Source: Multifurca ochricompacta (taxonomy: Eukaryota; Basidiomycota; Agaricomycetes; Russulales; Russulaceae). Taken from it: a DNA stretch of 64,000 nt. Location: contig WTXG01000003.1 in the NCBI GenBank assembly GCA_022496185.1, forward strand, positions 1,116,001 to 1,180,000, in the 5' to 3' direction. The notes beneath the pieces were generated by a model that worked only from the letters and a program-made list of their open reading frames with translations, was not told the DNA's origin and did not search any database. Below, piece by piece: positions 11,929 through 22,431 of this stretch (position 1 is its first letter; each line of letters opens with the position of its first letter). Made by a program: the position numbers and the translations under genes.

Positions 11929-13184
11929 CTAGTACAACCCATTCCCGTCCTGATCAGCCTCCCCTTCGGCATAACGCTTTCTGACCATAACGTATGCATC
12001 ACCTCCTTCCCCGGTGCTGATGGCCTCCACGTTTCCCGGGATCGTTCCTTCTGCTTCTGGATGACTCCGATCCCTCTGCGAACGTATTAGCTCGAGATCA
12101 TGCGTGAGTAAGCCGTGGCCTGCAACAGGGCCCCAGTAAGACGTGCTGGCAAGGGTGCCGATGATGCATGTGCCGACAAGTACGGAGAGGTAAAAGCGGT
12201 ACTGGGAGTACCACTTGGGTGCTAGGAATCATCTGGCATCGGTCCACGCAGCCAGCATTGACAAAAAAGAGCACGTACTCCATCCTGCACTTGTGGCTCT
12301 GAGGTCCGCATACCAAAGACCGGTAAATCCGACCCATTGCGCAATCATAGCCATAGTAGGGTCAAGTGCGAGAGTTGGCCAAGCATAGACCACTGGTGCA
12401 GCACCAAGAGCAAGGCGCGAATAACTCTTGTGACCTCCTAATCCCGCAAATTCCATTCCCCAATGCAGCGCCCCTGCTCAGGCCGGTAAGCCTAGACACG
12501 AACAGATGTTCGCAAGGATGCCTACCAAGGAAGGACAGCATAACAGCACCGTACGTGACTTGTATGTTCAGCGCGCGATCAAGAATTGTAAGAGCAACGC
12601 CGGGATCTATGCTGGTAAGCACGCCTGCATATATTGTAAGATGCGCTTTGATCGAACGAAATGGAGGGCTGGGCGTACCCGAGGTAGCGAGACCAGCTTG
12701 TTGAGCAAGATACATAGTTGTGGCGGATGCAGCCAAGTACGGGATTCCACCGAGCAGTCCAAAGACAACGTATGGCTTGGGTACAGAATATGCGACAGCG
12801 CTCGTAATACCAAGCTATAAGTCACAAAACCTCACTGAGCTTAGGCTCTGTGCAATTTCCGCAACCACTCACGAAGGTGTCACGATCGACTTTGACGGCG
12901 TCGGTGGTACGGTTTCCGCCAGCAATAACTTTTGCCCAATCGGTTGCAGAGTTGCCAACCTCTTCACGAACATTGACAGCAGCTTGAGAGATTGTTTGCG
13001 AGGCTGGTCTTCCAGACACATGGGATGCTACAGCACGGTGTTGCTGAGAAGCCATGGCGAAAATCATGTGGGAGGGCCGCGGATGAAGAGGATTGATAAA
13101 TGCAAGGTAACCGTGAGGCGCACAGCGGCGAAGTGCTACAGCCCTGAACGCGGGACGAATATTTCTGTAGAGGAAGTTGTTCAT
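11929..13184 (-). CDS. DUF3429 / TMEM69-like mitochondrial membrane protein
   Basis: The chosen start MNNFLYRNIRPAFRAVALRR (ATG 13182-13184) gives an Arg-rich, acid-free N-terminus typical of a mitochondrial presequence. An upstream in-frame ATG at 13269-13271 would add 29 acidic residues and spoil that signal, so I reject it. The body has several hydrophobic segments: SVPKPYVVFGLLGGIPYLAASATTMYL, a stretch around TYGAVMLSFLGALHWGMEFA, then SRLALGAAPVVYAWPTLAL, and APKWYSQYRFYLSVLVGTCI. The motif FLGALHWGMEFA with following GA..V.AWPTL is characteristic of DUF3429 proteins, to which human TMEM69 belongs; their molecular role is unknown. The tail is hydrophilic and ends at TAG (11929-11931). 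Five or more short introns. It shares a divergent promoter (about 250 bases) with the thioesterase gene. Confidence 0.75.
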
Positions 13185-13434
13185 AGTTATGGGGGGTAGA
13201 GGAACAAGCAAAGGCTGTTGTTCTACTGATGTCGTGTCGGTGGTGTTGATGTCATTCGACATTGACGTCATTCGTCACCCAATTAATTATTTCATTATCA
13301 CGCGATCTCATCTTACCGGTCCGAGAACCAGATCCGGTTGTCCGGTTAACCGGGTCCTCCCTCCCTCACCACCACCTCCTCCTCACTCTTTTGGCTTTTA
13401 CCATTGTGGATGATACTCAACACGTCTGCCAACT
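13185..13434. promoter_or_regulatory. Divergent promoter region between DUF3429 gene and acyl-CoA thioesterase gene
   Basis: Only about 250 bases separate two outward-facing start codons. The sequence has CT-rich stretches on the plus strand just before the thioesterase ATG (about 13360-13395). Individual transcription factor sites cannot be assigned. Confidence 0.4.
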
Positions 13435-14932
13435 ATGTCTCATCCTATTCACCGAAGTGCCCTCACAATACCCCAGTTCGTAGACCGTGAACAGTCAGAA
13501 CCTCTGGATATTTCGTCTGCATTAGACGTTGAACAGCTCGACACCGATTTGTTTCGCTCAAGAAGCCTTTATCTACCTTACCGCGCTCGTGGTGTATTTG
13601 GTGGCCAAGTCATATCCCAAAGCCTCGTTGCTGCTACCAGATCTGTGAAGCCAGAATTTGCTCTTCACGTGAGTCTTCTGGCTACTACCCACTGCACTAC
13701 TACGAACATAATCTGGCACTTTACAGTCATTGCATGTGTGTCATATCTATTCTCCTGTTCGATTTGGCCTTTGACAATTGAGGCAAGACCTACTTTCTTC
13801 TGAGGTTTCTCCTGCTACACCCGTCCTTTACTACGTCGACCGAGTGCGGGATGGCAAGTCATACGCTACTCGTTTTGTGCGCGCAGTCCAAAGTGGAAAT
13901 GCCGCCTTTGTTATGATGTGCTCATTTCAGCTGCCTGAGCACTGGCAGCCATCGCGTTATTGGCAAATACCACAGGTTACCCCACCAGAAAGCTGCCCAG
14001 ATGAGGTAGAGTTGATAAGGCGCATGGTAGAAGAAAATGACAGGAGCGAGGGGGCCAAATCATGGCTCTACGGATATGCCCAAGTGGATCAGTCCTGACT
14101 CTCACCTAAGCTCGTTACTCACGTCTACACATAATTTGTTAGTCTCGAGAAGAGAGTCCAGTCGCCGTTAAGCACGCCGGCCAACGTGTTGACCCAGATG
14201 GTAGGAGAACATTCTTGTACTGGATGAAAGCGAAGACAAGCGAGAAATATCCCGCCTCCCTTCAGAAGGTTGTGTTTTTCTACCTATCCCCGTGTCCAAT
14301 TGGTTGATGCAGACCCCGAAAGTGCATACTGGCTTACATTTCTGACATCCACTTGTGCGTCGCACCATCCCTTATCCTAATTTTCTAGAAATAGCATAAC
14401 GTCTTTGAAGCATCGGCGCTGCCATCACAAGTGCAGGCCTCAAGAGGAGCCACGAAGCTACGGGCCCCCAGGCCCTTGGTATGGCAGTGCGTCTCTTGAG
14501 TTGATTTTTGTTTTTCACAATAACACCTCATAACAGGCGAGCTTAGATCACTCTCTCGTGTACTATTGGTGAGGCTTTAAGTTTTTCCTGCCGCAGCTTT
14601 TGACTTTGCCACTCGAGTCATGATTTCGATTGTAGTGAATGGTTCCTATATGTCGTACGCCCATGACTTTTCCTTTCTCACATTGATGTCCTATAACTTG
14701 GAAAATCGTAGATGACTTCGCCAGTGTCTGGTCACGGGCGTGGGTACGGAATAGGCTTGGTGAGTCACAATCCATCCCAGGACAGGAGTGGTTTTACTAT
14801 ACTTATTAATTATCTTCTCAGTTGTATGCACGCGACGGCACGCTACTAGCAGTCGCGAATCAAGAGGGTGTTATGCGCGCCAACGTTCGCCCTCCCATGG
14901 ATATGCAGGTTTCAAAGAAAGCAAGAATGTAG
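13435..14932 (+). CDS. Acyl-CoA thioesterase II (TesB/ACOT8 type), probably peroxisomal
   Basis: Double hot-dog thioesterase that hydrolyses fatty acyl-CoA to free acid and CoA. The N-terminal hot-dog has DTDLFRSRSLYLPYRARGVFGGQ followed by ISQSLVAA, and after short introns SPATPVLYYVDRVRDGKSYATR. The second hot-dog is rebuilt from small exons: ALGMAASLDHSLVYY, HDFDCSEWFLY, MTSPVSGHGRGYGIG, LYARDGTLLAVANQEGVMRA. The catalytic set of TesB is recognisable (Asp of LDHS, Thr/Ser after FLY, Gln of NQEG). Reading straight through after MDMQ gives VSKKARM and TAG at 14930-14932; Ala-Arg-Met fits the peroxisomal targeting signal [SAC][KRH][LM]. Splicing a weak intron there would extend the end to 15027 and lose the signal. 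Near 13795-13803 the YFLL segment and the SPATP segment are out of frame by one base. Confidence 0.85.
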
Positions 14933-15295
14933 TCTGACTTCCATTGCTGATGTAGCATGGGATGACCGGGAGGAAGAGGGGAAAGGATCCGGGATTCGTC
15001 AAAACCTCAGACAATATTGTAATATGATATGAATATGTGATTAGTCCTCTAGTGGTTACTTGCTTAATAAATTATTAGTCGAAACAAGGCCGCGAGCTCA
15101 ACGCCACTCGAAGAACAACCCCGTATCAATTGCAATTGTCCCGCAACATCCCTAAAGACAACAGTTTCAGAGAAAAATGATACACGACCTCCATTGATAG
15201 GACTACGTCGGATGAGAAACGAGAGTGGTAATAGATATCTACAAAAAATAGCAGCGCTCGGAATACAAAAGTCGAGGAATATCATATCTCACAAC
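14933..15295. other. Intergenic, convergent 3' ends
   Basis: Spacer between the thioesterase and terpene synthase 3' ends. The first 95 bases could be an alternative last exon of the thioesterase. Nothing else is recognised. Confidence 0.5.
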
Positions 15296-16539
15296 TCAGG
15301 CCTTCCAGTCTTGGGAAAGGAGGTCTACAATCCGCGTTGTCTTCGCTAGCGCACCATTCTCGCCGAAATATCTCGTAGTCATGAAACTCCAATGCAAGGA
15401 ACCAACGATCCACTCCCGCAAGCCATTCACGTACAACTGACGTCCCTGTCGATATGGTCTCCCCACGAAGGGATCCGCGCTTCGTTCTCGACAAAGTTCT
15501 CGACAGTCTGCTTGCACATTTCGCCGACGCGGTCCACGGCTCGCTGAAGGCTGAGTCCATCGTGAATCATAAAAACACAGATCATGTTGTGCGTGTCGCC
15601 ACGTGATTGCTCGACGTTATACGAGAATATATCCTGGGAGCACTTCATCAGAAAGGTGGGAATGGCGATGAGACGGCGCTCACGTTGGACCATGTCACAA
15701 GATCATTGACGCCCTGATTGAGTGCCATGATCACAGGATGTTCGACCACCACGTCAGGGAGTTCTAGATCAAGCGAATATTCTATGAGGTCGAATACGGG
15801 CTTGCACCCGGACGTATCCCGCCTCATGTCGATATAAGTCTCAAGATCAGGGATAACACCATTTGCGCGGAAGAGGGCTTGCTGATGCACAGCCTGGAAA
15901 AACATTTGCATGGATGATTTGAACCGTTGTTGAACCGCTGGGGCACAGTCACGTATGCAGCGCGACCAATAACTAAGACAATGGCGCTCATACAATAAGC
16001 CTCAATGGGGGGACACAAAGTGAAGATAACACCCACTCTCGCGCTAACTTGGCCGCGCTGATTTCCTCGATGCCCCATTGCTGACCAGGAACGGGGTGGT
16101 AAGTGTCCGGCCATTCGAATGCGTTCATGACCCAGTCCGCAAGCCCCGCCGCGTCCCGAGCCAAAAAACCGTCCGAAACATCGTCCAAGTGGAAGAGATA
16201 ATTCATGAAGTCGCTCACGACGCGGAGGCGTTCGGATGTACAGTTGTTATAGCAGTACGCTGTGAGCTCTCCAGCTTTCAATCCGCACATAGCAGTCACC
16301 TTGTTCTGAGAAAAATGAGGGACATAGGAAAGAATCCACTTGAGAGATTCGGCGGCAACAGCATCGCCGTCATGGTGATATGTGAGTGAGAAGGGACAAT
16401 GAGAGACAAGGTCAGGAAGGACAAAGAAGGTGGGCTCAAGGATTGTTGGAGTAGGCGACAGAGCACGGACGGAGCTGAGAGGGGAATCGGGAGGAGTCGA
16501 TGACGGCGATAGGGTCGGTGAATTATCGGGGGAAGACAT
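15296..16539 (-). CDS. Sesquiterpene synthase (class I terpene cyclase), with apparent one-base frame break
   Basis: Class I terpene cyclase that ionises farnesyl diphosphate with Mg2+ and cyclises it. The N-terminal part has FVLPDLVSHCPFSLTYH, GLKAGELTAYCYNNC and FMNYLFHLDDVSD; the last carries the Asp-rich metal site. The second metal site, WSNDIFSYNVEQ (an NDxxSxxxE motif), is formed across an intron near 15648-15700. Next come GDTHNMICVFM and GLREWIVGSLHWSFMTTRYFG, with TGA at 15296-15298. The pattern matches basidiomycete sesquiterpene synthases such as the Cop6 (alpha-cuprenene) group; the product cannot be deduced. Around 15435 the frame changes between IPSWGDHIDRDVS and LYVNGLREW with no intron available; one extra base (TT to TTT on the minus strand) repairs it. 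ATG 16537-16539 (MSSPDNSP) is chosen; an upstream ATG at 16644 would add 35 residues. No P450, oxidoreductase or transporter genes flank it. Confidence 0.88.
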
Positions 16540-17384
16540 GGCGATGTAGGTACGGCTGGCAGAATGAGGCGAACGAGGTAGGCGTTGAATATCCCAAGGC
16601 AAAGCCCTTTCAGAGCACAGCGGGCTAGGAAGTCTATAGGACATGAGCGAGCCTTTTATCTTGTTTCTTGGTGGAGGTCTTGTAGTAGTCAGGATATAAC
16701 GAACGTGAACGTTGGATAGCTTTCGGGAGGTAATTATCCGCGTTTATGGCCCAGCTTGAAAGTCACATGGAGGTGGTTAATGAATCGAGGTGACCACCAA
16801 GCATGGGAGCCCGGGAGTACAATACTAGGAGGGATTCCGGAGCCAGCTTAGCGGCTGACGGTTGGGCGGAACCACAGTCAGGACTAGAACCAACAAAGAT
16901 TGCCCCTGAATTTCGCCATTGCCTTTCTTGCAACACAGCGCCGCATTAGCCGGCATTCAAGGCTAGTAGCACAACGTAGGCGGAGGTTATGGATCCCCCA
17001 GAATGAAAGTAAGTAGCATCAGGTGATGAAAAATTACAAGGATATACGCGTCGGGGGTCCCCAGATATGAAAGTTTGAAACTGTGGGCCTCTTTTTGCGA
17101 AGTGATACAGTGGCTCGAGGAGATATTTTTTAAGAGAGAATAAAATTCCTACACAGAGGAAGAACCGTGCACCGCGGAGCTGGGTGTTTGCCGCCGGAGA
17201 AGGGACCACAGTCTCGACAGGTCACCCAGAAGAGTCGTGGTTATTTTGCTGCATGTCCACATTGAAGGTTTTTAATATATTTTATGTGTATGACAAATAT
17301 CTCTAAAAAGACCTCTATTGGGAATGAAAGGGAATTTAAGGTCACACACGTACCGAGGAACAGGAAAGAGCAGGGGCAAGGGGA

Positions 17385-17430
17385 GCAAGAACAAGAACAA
17401 GAGCAAGAGCAAGAAGAATAGCAGCAGAGA
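17385..17430. repeat. GAACAA/GAGCAA simple repeat
   Basis: Degenerate hexamer repeats of GAGCAA and GAACAA in the region upstream of the terpene synthase. Not coding as far as can be seen. Confidence 0.65.
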
Positions 17431-17769
17431 GAGAGGCTGAGTAGAGCAGAGGAGAATGAGGCGGGTAGCCGGACCGGGTTTCAAATGGATGAGGTCGTAC
17501 GGCGATTAATGGGAAAGTATACTTCAAACTTCAAATATTCCCTAGTCAAGTCAACGATATTCCGTTATTAGATTGTGTGTGCTCATGCAATTCCAAAGGC
17601 AGAGAAAATGCCACTGCGGTGTTAGGCAAACAAACGAGGGTTAGACTGACGGTCTTCCCCATGATCCATGTTCTGTTCACGTCCATGAGCTTCTCGAGAT
17701 AAACCATGGAAGAGGTGGCGTTCCGCGGAGATCGGGACCCTTTGGAGCTTAGCTTGATTGATAGCAGGG

Positions 17770-17810
17770 AAAAAGAAAAGAAAAGAAAAGAAAAGAAAAG
17801 AAAGGAAAAG
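17770..17810. repeat. (AAAAG)n microsatellite
   Basis: About eight AAAAG units with one AAAGG interruption, in the gene-free region upstream of the terpene synthase. Confidence 0.85.
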
Positions 17811-18261
17811 AGGCTCATATCAAAAGGGTCAGTACAGTTGAACCATCGATGGGAGGTCCTCGTCTGGAGAACGGAGACACCCGACCCGGCAAAATGATGC
17901 TGAACCAGCAAGCAGCAGTACTACTAATTCTCTACTTATCGTTCGTTCGTTCATTCACTGTCACGGAAAATACCACAAAGGGTAGGCTAACATGTGACAT
18001 GACATAAAAACATTGAAAGTAGAGCTCGCACGGGGCACAAACATGAGTGGCTCAGGCTCAGAAAAGGCGGATGAGACCCAAGCACAGGATGTTGTTGTTG
18101 TGTTGCAAGATTTCTGAGTGGAAAGAGTATATCGGGTATTAAGGTAGAGTGTTTTTACAACTGAATGTAGGGTATCCTATCCTATCTTTCTATCTTTCCG
18201 GAAGGCCACTTCAAGTAGGCTGTGAGCTGGGGATGCCGAGGCGCCACTGCCTGGCACGGAG

Positions 18262-20413
18262 TTACAATGTTACGAAAGAAGTGTCCATGCCGTACCCAAA
18301 ATCCCAGATACAGATCCGCTAAGCGTAGAAAGAGTCCGTGAATGTCGGCAAGGTTGCAATAGCATACCTTTACTTACCTGGTCCTCACCACAGGAAACAA
18401 CCTGTACAGTCCATTAGCACGAGAGCAAGAGGGAAAAGACTGGCTTCGACCCACTTTCGTGCAATCAAAACCCACAGAGAATATGCGACCAATGTGTCCT
18501 CCTACCAGATCGGCAACGAGACGCCCCGTTTTACGATCCCAGACCTTGACTCCAAAGTCATAGCTCCCGCTGACCACCAAATCGGCACCCAAGGCGACAT
18601 TGCGCACTAGATCGCCGTGTGCACACTGTTGGCGGGACTTGAGCGGCTTTTCGCTCGACGTTACCCTACTCGGGGTAGGATCAAAAATGCTACCATTGAC
18701 TCCGCAATTCTGACAGACCGCGAGCGGGGTAATTTCTTCGCTACGGTCTTCATCCAGTAGGAGTGTCGCCGGTAATGGTACTGCCGCTTGTGCGTCAAAT
18801 TCGGATGACGTGGACCAGCCGAGAGTAGACTCAAGGTTGAAGAGTCTGATGTGCTTATCCGAGGAGCCCGAGAGCACGACGGGGAAATCCAAGTCAATGG
18901 ACGCGATACTGCCAGAAAGGGTATGTCAAAAGGTGGGATACTAATGCCGGGCATTAAATGGTAAAGGGGAGGAGCCGGGGGAAGAACATACCCCCGGCTG
19001 TGATGATTCTCGAATGTGCGCAAAAGCGCCCCTGTATTGGCATCCCAAAGTCTCAAAGAGCGGTCACCTGAGGCAGAGACAATGTGGGTTGGCGAGATAG
19101 AAAGTGCATTGACGGCAGCACGATGGCCAGTCATGATGTATTGTGGGTAAAGATCCGGGAAGAGGTACGTTCGGACGGAACGATCTCGAGGGCAGGTATC
19201 AGACGTAGGAGTAACATTTCCATAAGCTTCTCACCTTTGGAGCATGACACCAAGCGCGTGTCATCGAAACGAACACATAGGACGCTGTCCTCGTGGTCGT
19301 CAATGACCTTGACCATCTTGTTCTGCACGAGGTCCCATACGACAACGTTACTATCGCTCCCTGCGCTAGCAAGATAGTCGCCGAAAACGCAGATGCTCAG
19401 AACGCTTCCCTCATGGACACCTTCAATCGTGCGGAGGACGACTCCGGTGGCAAGGTCCCACTCCTTGATCGTACGATCCTTTGATCCAGTGAATAGGACC
19501 TGATTACCAGTTCCGGGATAAGTGTAGAGCTGGAGGCAATATATAGTATTGGTATGAGAACGAGGGGTTCCCCGTGATTGTAAAGTGGAAAGACGATATG
19601 AGCCTGAGAGGAAACGGTGCTGCAAACGAGTGCGGGTGAGATAAAGGAGTTTGTAATTTGGACGTTGATGCTGAGCTGATTGAGCAAGAAAGATTGCAGC
19701 AGAAGAGTGACGAGTGGCCGGTTTGCGACTGCAACCGCGAACGACTGAGCTCAAACTGTGGGTGGAGCGTGATGATAACCGGGACCGGGGTTCGGTTCCC
19801 GAGGAGCTTGAAGGAAGAAAGGGGGATTTCTCACTAGAGTCATCGAAGATCATAGATGCGAAGCCAGAATCGTCGATAGTAGGGCAGTTGCTATCATGAG
19901 CCAAGTCAAGTTCCTCATCGCCCATTCCTTCGTCATCTGTGTCATGCTGGGTTGGTTGGGAGAGCGGACAGTGGAGATAAAGTCGTGAAAGGAAATTCTT
20001 CCAATGCCACCCTTTGGCTGAGCATAAACCCTTCCAGAGAGAATAATCATCTGCAAGGGTGCGCCAACGTCTACTAACCAAACCACAGTGCAAAAGTGTT
20101 TTTGGTGGGAGGTAAAAGAAGATGTGCAAAGAGACCTCTGTAGGAAGTAGCTGACATGAGGATGAAGTTAGGATTCTATAGTAAAAGATGAAGTAAATGA
20201 AGAAGACATACACCGACGACATCCAACTGTAGAAGAGGAATGATCTTCCTTTGAATGTTAACGAGTCTAGATCTTGGAAGGGAAGTCAACAAAGCGTAAG
20301 CCAGATCTTTTGTACGTTGAGTGAAATGTTTAAAAGAAATTGAAACCAAACAGAAATGGTTTCTTACTTTCACGTTCCTGAACTGATTTTGACTGCATTA
20401 ATTCCATTTCCAT
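18262..20413 (-). CDS. F-box / WD40-repeat protein (SCF ubiquitin ligase receptor)
   Basis: F-box/WD40 proteins recruit phosphorylated substrates to SCF ubiquitin ligases. The likely start is ATG 20411-20413 (MEMELMQSKSVQERENLAYA, across one intron). A helical segment LLTSLPRSRLVNIQRKIIPL leads into the F-box LLPTEVSLHIFFYLPPKTLL, with RRWRTLADDYSLWKGLC. A Ser-rich linker follows (about 19690-19910), then six or seven WD repeats: LFTGSKDRTIKEWDL, LASAGSDSNVVVWDL, IVSASGDRSLRLWDA, VLSGSSDKHIRLFNL, VVSGSYDFGVKVWDR and a final split repeat VVSCGEDQ-RICIWDFGYG. Stop TAA at 18262-18264. The order (helix, F-box, WD40) is that of the Cdc4, Met30/Pof1 and beta-TrCP families; sequence by eye does not decide among them. 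A GAGT microsatellite lies just upstream. Confidence 0.88.
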
Positions 20414-20458
20414 TATAAAAAAAATCAAGAATATAATAAAGAATGGAAGGTCAACTGG

Positions 20459-20502
20459 ATGAGTGAGTGCGTGAGTGAGTGAGTGAGTGAGCGAGTGAGT
20501 GA
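20459..20502. repeat. (GAGT)n microsatellite
   Basis: About eleven GAGT/GCGT units between the start of the F-box gene and the 3' end of the SH3 membrane-protein gene. Confidence 0.85.
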
Positions 20503-20595
20503 ATTACACAATGGCCAACTCGCTCAGTGTGAGTGTGGGTGTGTTTGTCCTTGTTTTGTAGGTTCTCTAACACACATAATAATACTAACTAACTA

Positions 20596-21835
20596 TCATC
20601 CCCTAACCGACCGCAGTGAACTCGTACGTCGAGAGTTCCGCCAGTCTACAACAGACGGAAGTCCTTTAAATTGACCATCACCGCCTTCGAGGCACTCCAG
20701 TGGTACCATTCCTCGCTCTCCACGCATGTTATCGCACAACGCCCATCCATCATCAAACTCGATGCAGATCTGTAACTTCTCTCCTAACGTAATTGCCAGC
20801 TCATCTGGAAGCTGAGGAATGTATGTCACCCGAACGAGCGTAGTTGTGTTTTGCAATTCCACCGATGTCACTGTGGAAGCTCCCGCCGGTACCATAGACG
20901 ATGGCGCGCTTGGTGCGGGGGAATGCGGAACGTTCTTGTAATGCTGAGACGGCGCAGTGGGCGATGGGCTGGGACTATACAGGGGTGGTTTTTTCCGCGT
21001 GATAATCGGAACGGTTGCATGAGCATGAGATATCTCGCCCTCGGTTCCGTCGACAGGTGACCCATTAACCATCCCTCTCCGATGCATATGGGCTTAATCT
21101 TACGTCCACGACACCTTTCTCCAATGACGAATCAGCAACAGGTTGGAGCCCCAATCCGGACGTCCAAGTTACACGCCGCGCAGTGCGTTTCTGGATTCTG
21201 TGCCTTCTGAAAAGAAAGAACGCTACGCCACTGAATGCAAGGAGAAGGATGATAACCACAGCCGCAACAATCCCTCCCGAAGGACCCGAGGATTTCTTTG
21301 CCCCGCTTACCGAATTCGTGAGAGCAGGGTTTGCAGTTGGGGTCACTGCAACCATTGCAGCTAAGGTGGTACTCCCGAAACGAGGGTTCGGATAGATGGG
21401 ATCAGAGATTTGCGGTCCCGTGGTGCTTGAAGTCAATAGGCTGGTGATAGAGGCGGGTAGCGGTGATGACAACGTGATGATGCTCAACGAGCTTGGGGCT
21501 GTCAGGAGAGTCGTGGTGGGCCCATGACTCGGAGACAAGCTTGAAATGGTCACAGTCACCACGGACGTTGAGACCTGCACAACGGTGGTTGGGGTGGGTG
21601 TTTCCTCCCGACTCAGGACGGGCCCATCGGTAGTAATCGCTGTGGTATCCACAGGGATGCCTGTGGCCAGGAGATCATACTGATGACCATAGTCCACGTC
21701 CCAATCAAGGTCTGAATCGGAGGGAATATTTCCCGCACCAGGGGGGAGAGCGATCGCACTGCGTCGAATACCTACATCCAGGCCATGATGTCGCCCCACT
21801 TGGTGAGCCTGCGCAGCAGGCCGAGAAGAGGACAT
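20596..21835 (-). CDS. Single-pass membrane protein with cytosolic SH3 domain
   Basis: The protein begins MSSSRPAAQAHQVGRHHG (ATG 21833-21835). It continues with a Ser/Thr/Val-rich segment (about 21380-21620) that looks extracellular and O-glycosylated, then one transmembrane helix GGIVAAVVIILLLAFSGVAF followed by the basic stop-transfer FRRHRIQKRTARR (about 21180-21260). After a short intron (about 21070-21112) a Pro-rich segment (PPLYSPSPSPTAP) precedes an SH3 domain: TYIPQLPDELAITLGEKLQI, then DDGWALCDNMRGERGMVPLECL (about 20690-20830). The stop is TGA at 20596-20598. The architecture recalls fungal plasma-membrane sensors and polarity proteins with a cytosolic SH3, but it is not Sho1, which has four membrane helices. 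No N-terminal signal peptide is visible; the membrane helix may serve as signal anchor, or a further upstream exon was missed. Confidence 0.75.
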
Positions 21836-22431
21836 AAGGAAAGGAGAGGAGGCCGGAGGGCCGGAGGTTGAGAGAAAGTGTGGGTGGGTGGATGGGAAGG
21901 TGTGTTTGAGAGTGAGGGAGAGAGTTAGAGGAAGAGGGGATTAGGCCCATCCCGTCCTATCCCATCCCATGATGATGAACAACAAGAAGGCTGGCTGTGT
22001 GAAGGCTCTGCTCTGTATAACAAACAAGCGGGAGACGGTTGCGACAGCCGTGAGACGGCAACGCTCTGGATGGCAACCCTATGCCACAAGCCACAAGTCA
22101 ACACAAGGCACAAGTTTTTCGCAATGTAACGACTCCTGATCCTTTATTTTCGTACAGTAAACAGTAGAGTACGCATCGTTCGGTGAGGTGTGAGGTATTA
22201 CACAACTAAGTAAGTCCATGTGAGTTGGTCCGATGAATTACAAATCAAATGTGAAGACAACATAAGGTGGTGTCAGGGAGGGCGTCAGAAATGTGAAATG
22301 TATATGTTTGGTGATGCAAAATGTGATCGTTCGTAATCAAATGATATGTTCGTGTCAGCGTTAGTGAAATCGTCCAAAACGGTTCAAGTCCATGCATCGT
22401 CGGATGTCAAATTATGACTGGGCGTCGAAAG
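21836..22431. other. Intergenic spacer
   Basis: Spacer between two minus-strand genes, holding the presumed promoter of the SH3 membrane protein. GA/GT-rich near 21840-21940. No gene seen. Confidence 0.55.

Larger units (their letters stand above)
16540..18261. other. Gene-free region upstream of the terpene synthase
   Basis: About 1.7 kb between the terpene synthase start and the 3' end of the F-box gene. It must hold the terpene synthase promoter. It contains GAACAA/GAGCAA repeats (17385-17430) and an AAAAG repeat (17770-17810). Reading frames here are short, low in complexity and resemble no protein I know. Confidence 0.55.

Noticed and set aside
13185..13271. Upstream in-frame start (MTSMSNDINTTD) for the DUF3429 protein
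   Set aside because: It would put an acidic, non-targeting extension before an evident mitochondrial presequence.
13435..20413. Terpenoid biosynthetic gene cluster
   Set aside because: Only the terpene synthase is present; the neighbouring thioesterase is a peroxisomal fatty-acid type and the F-box protein is housekeeping-like.
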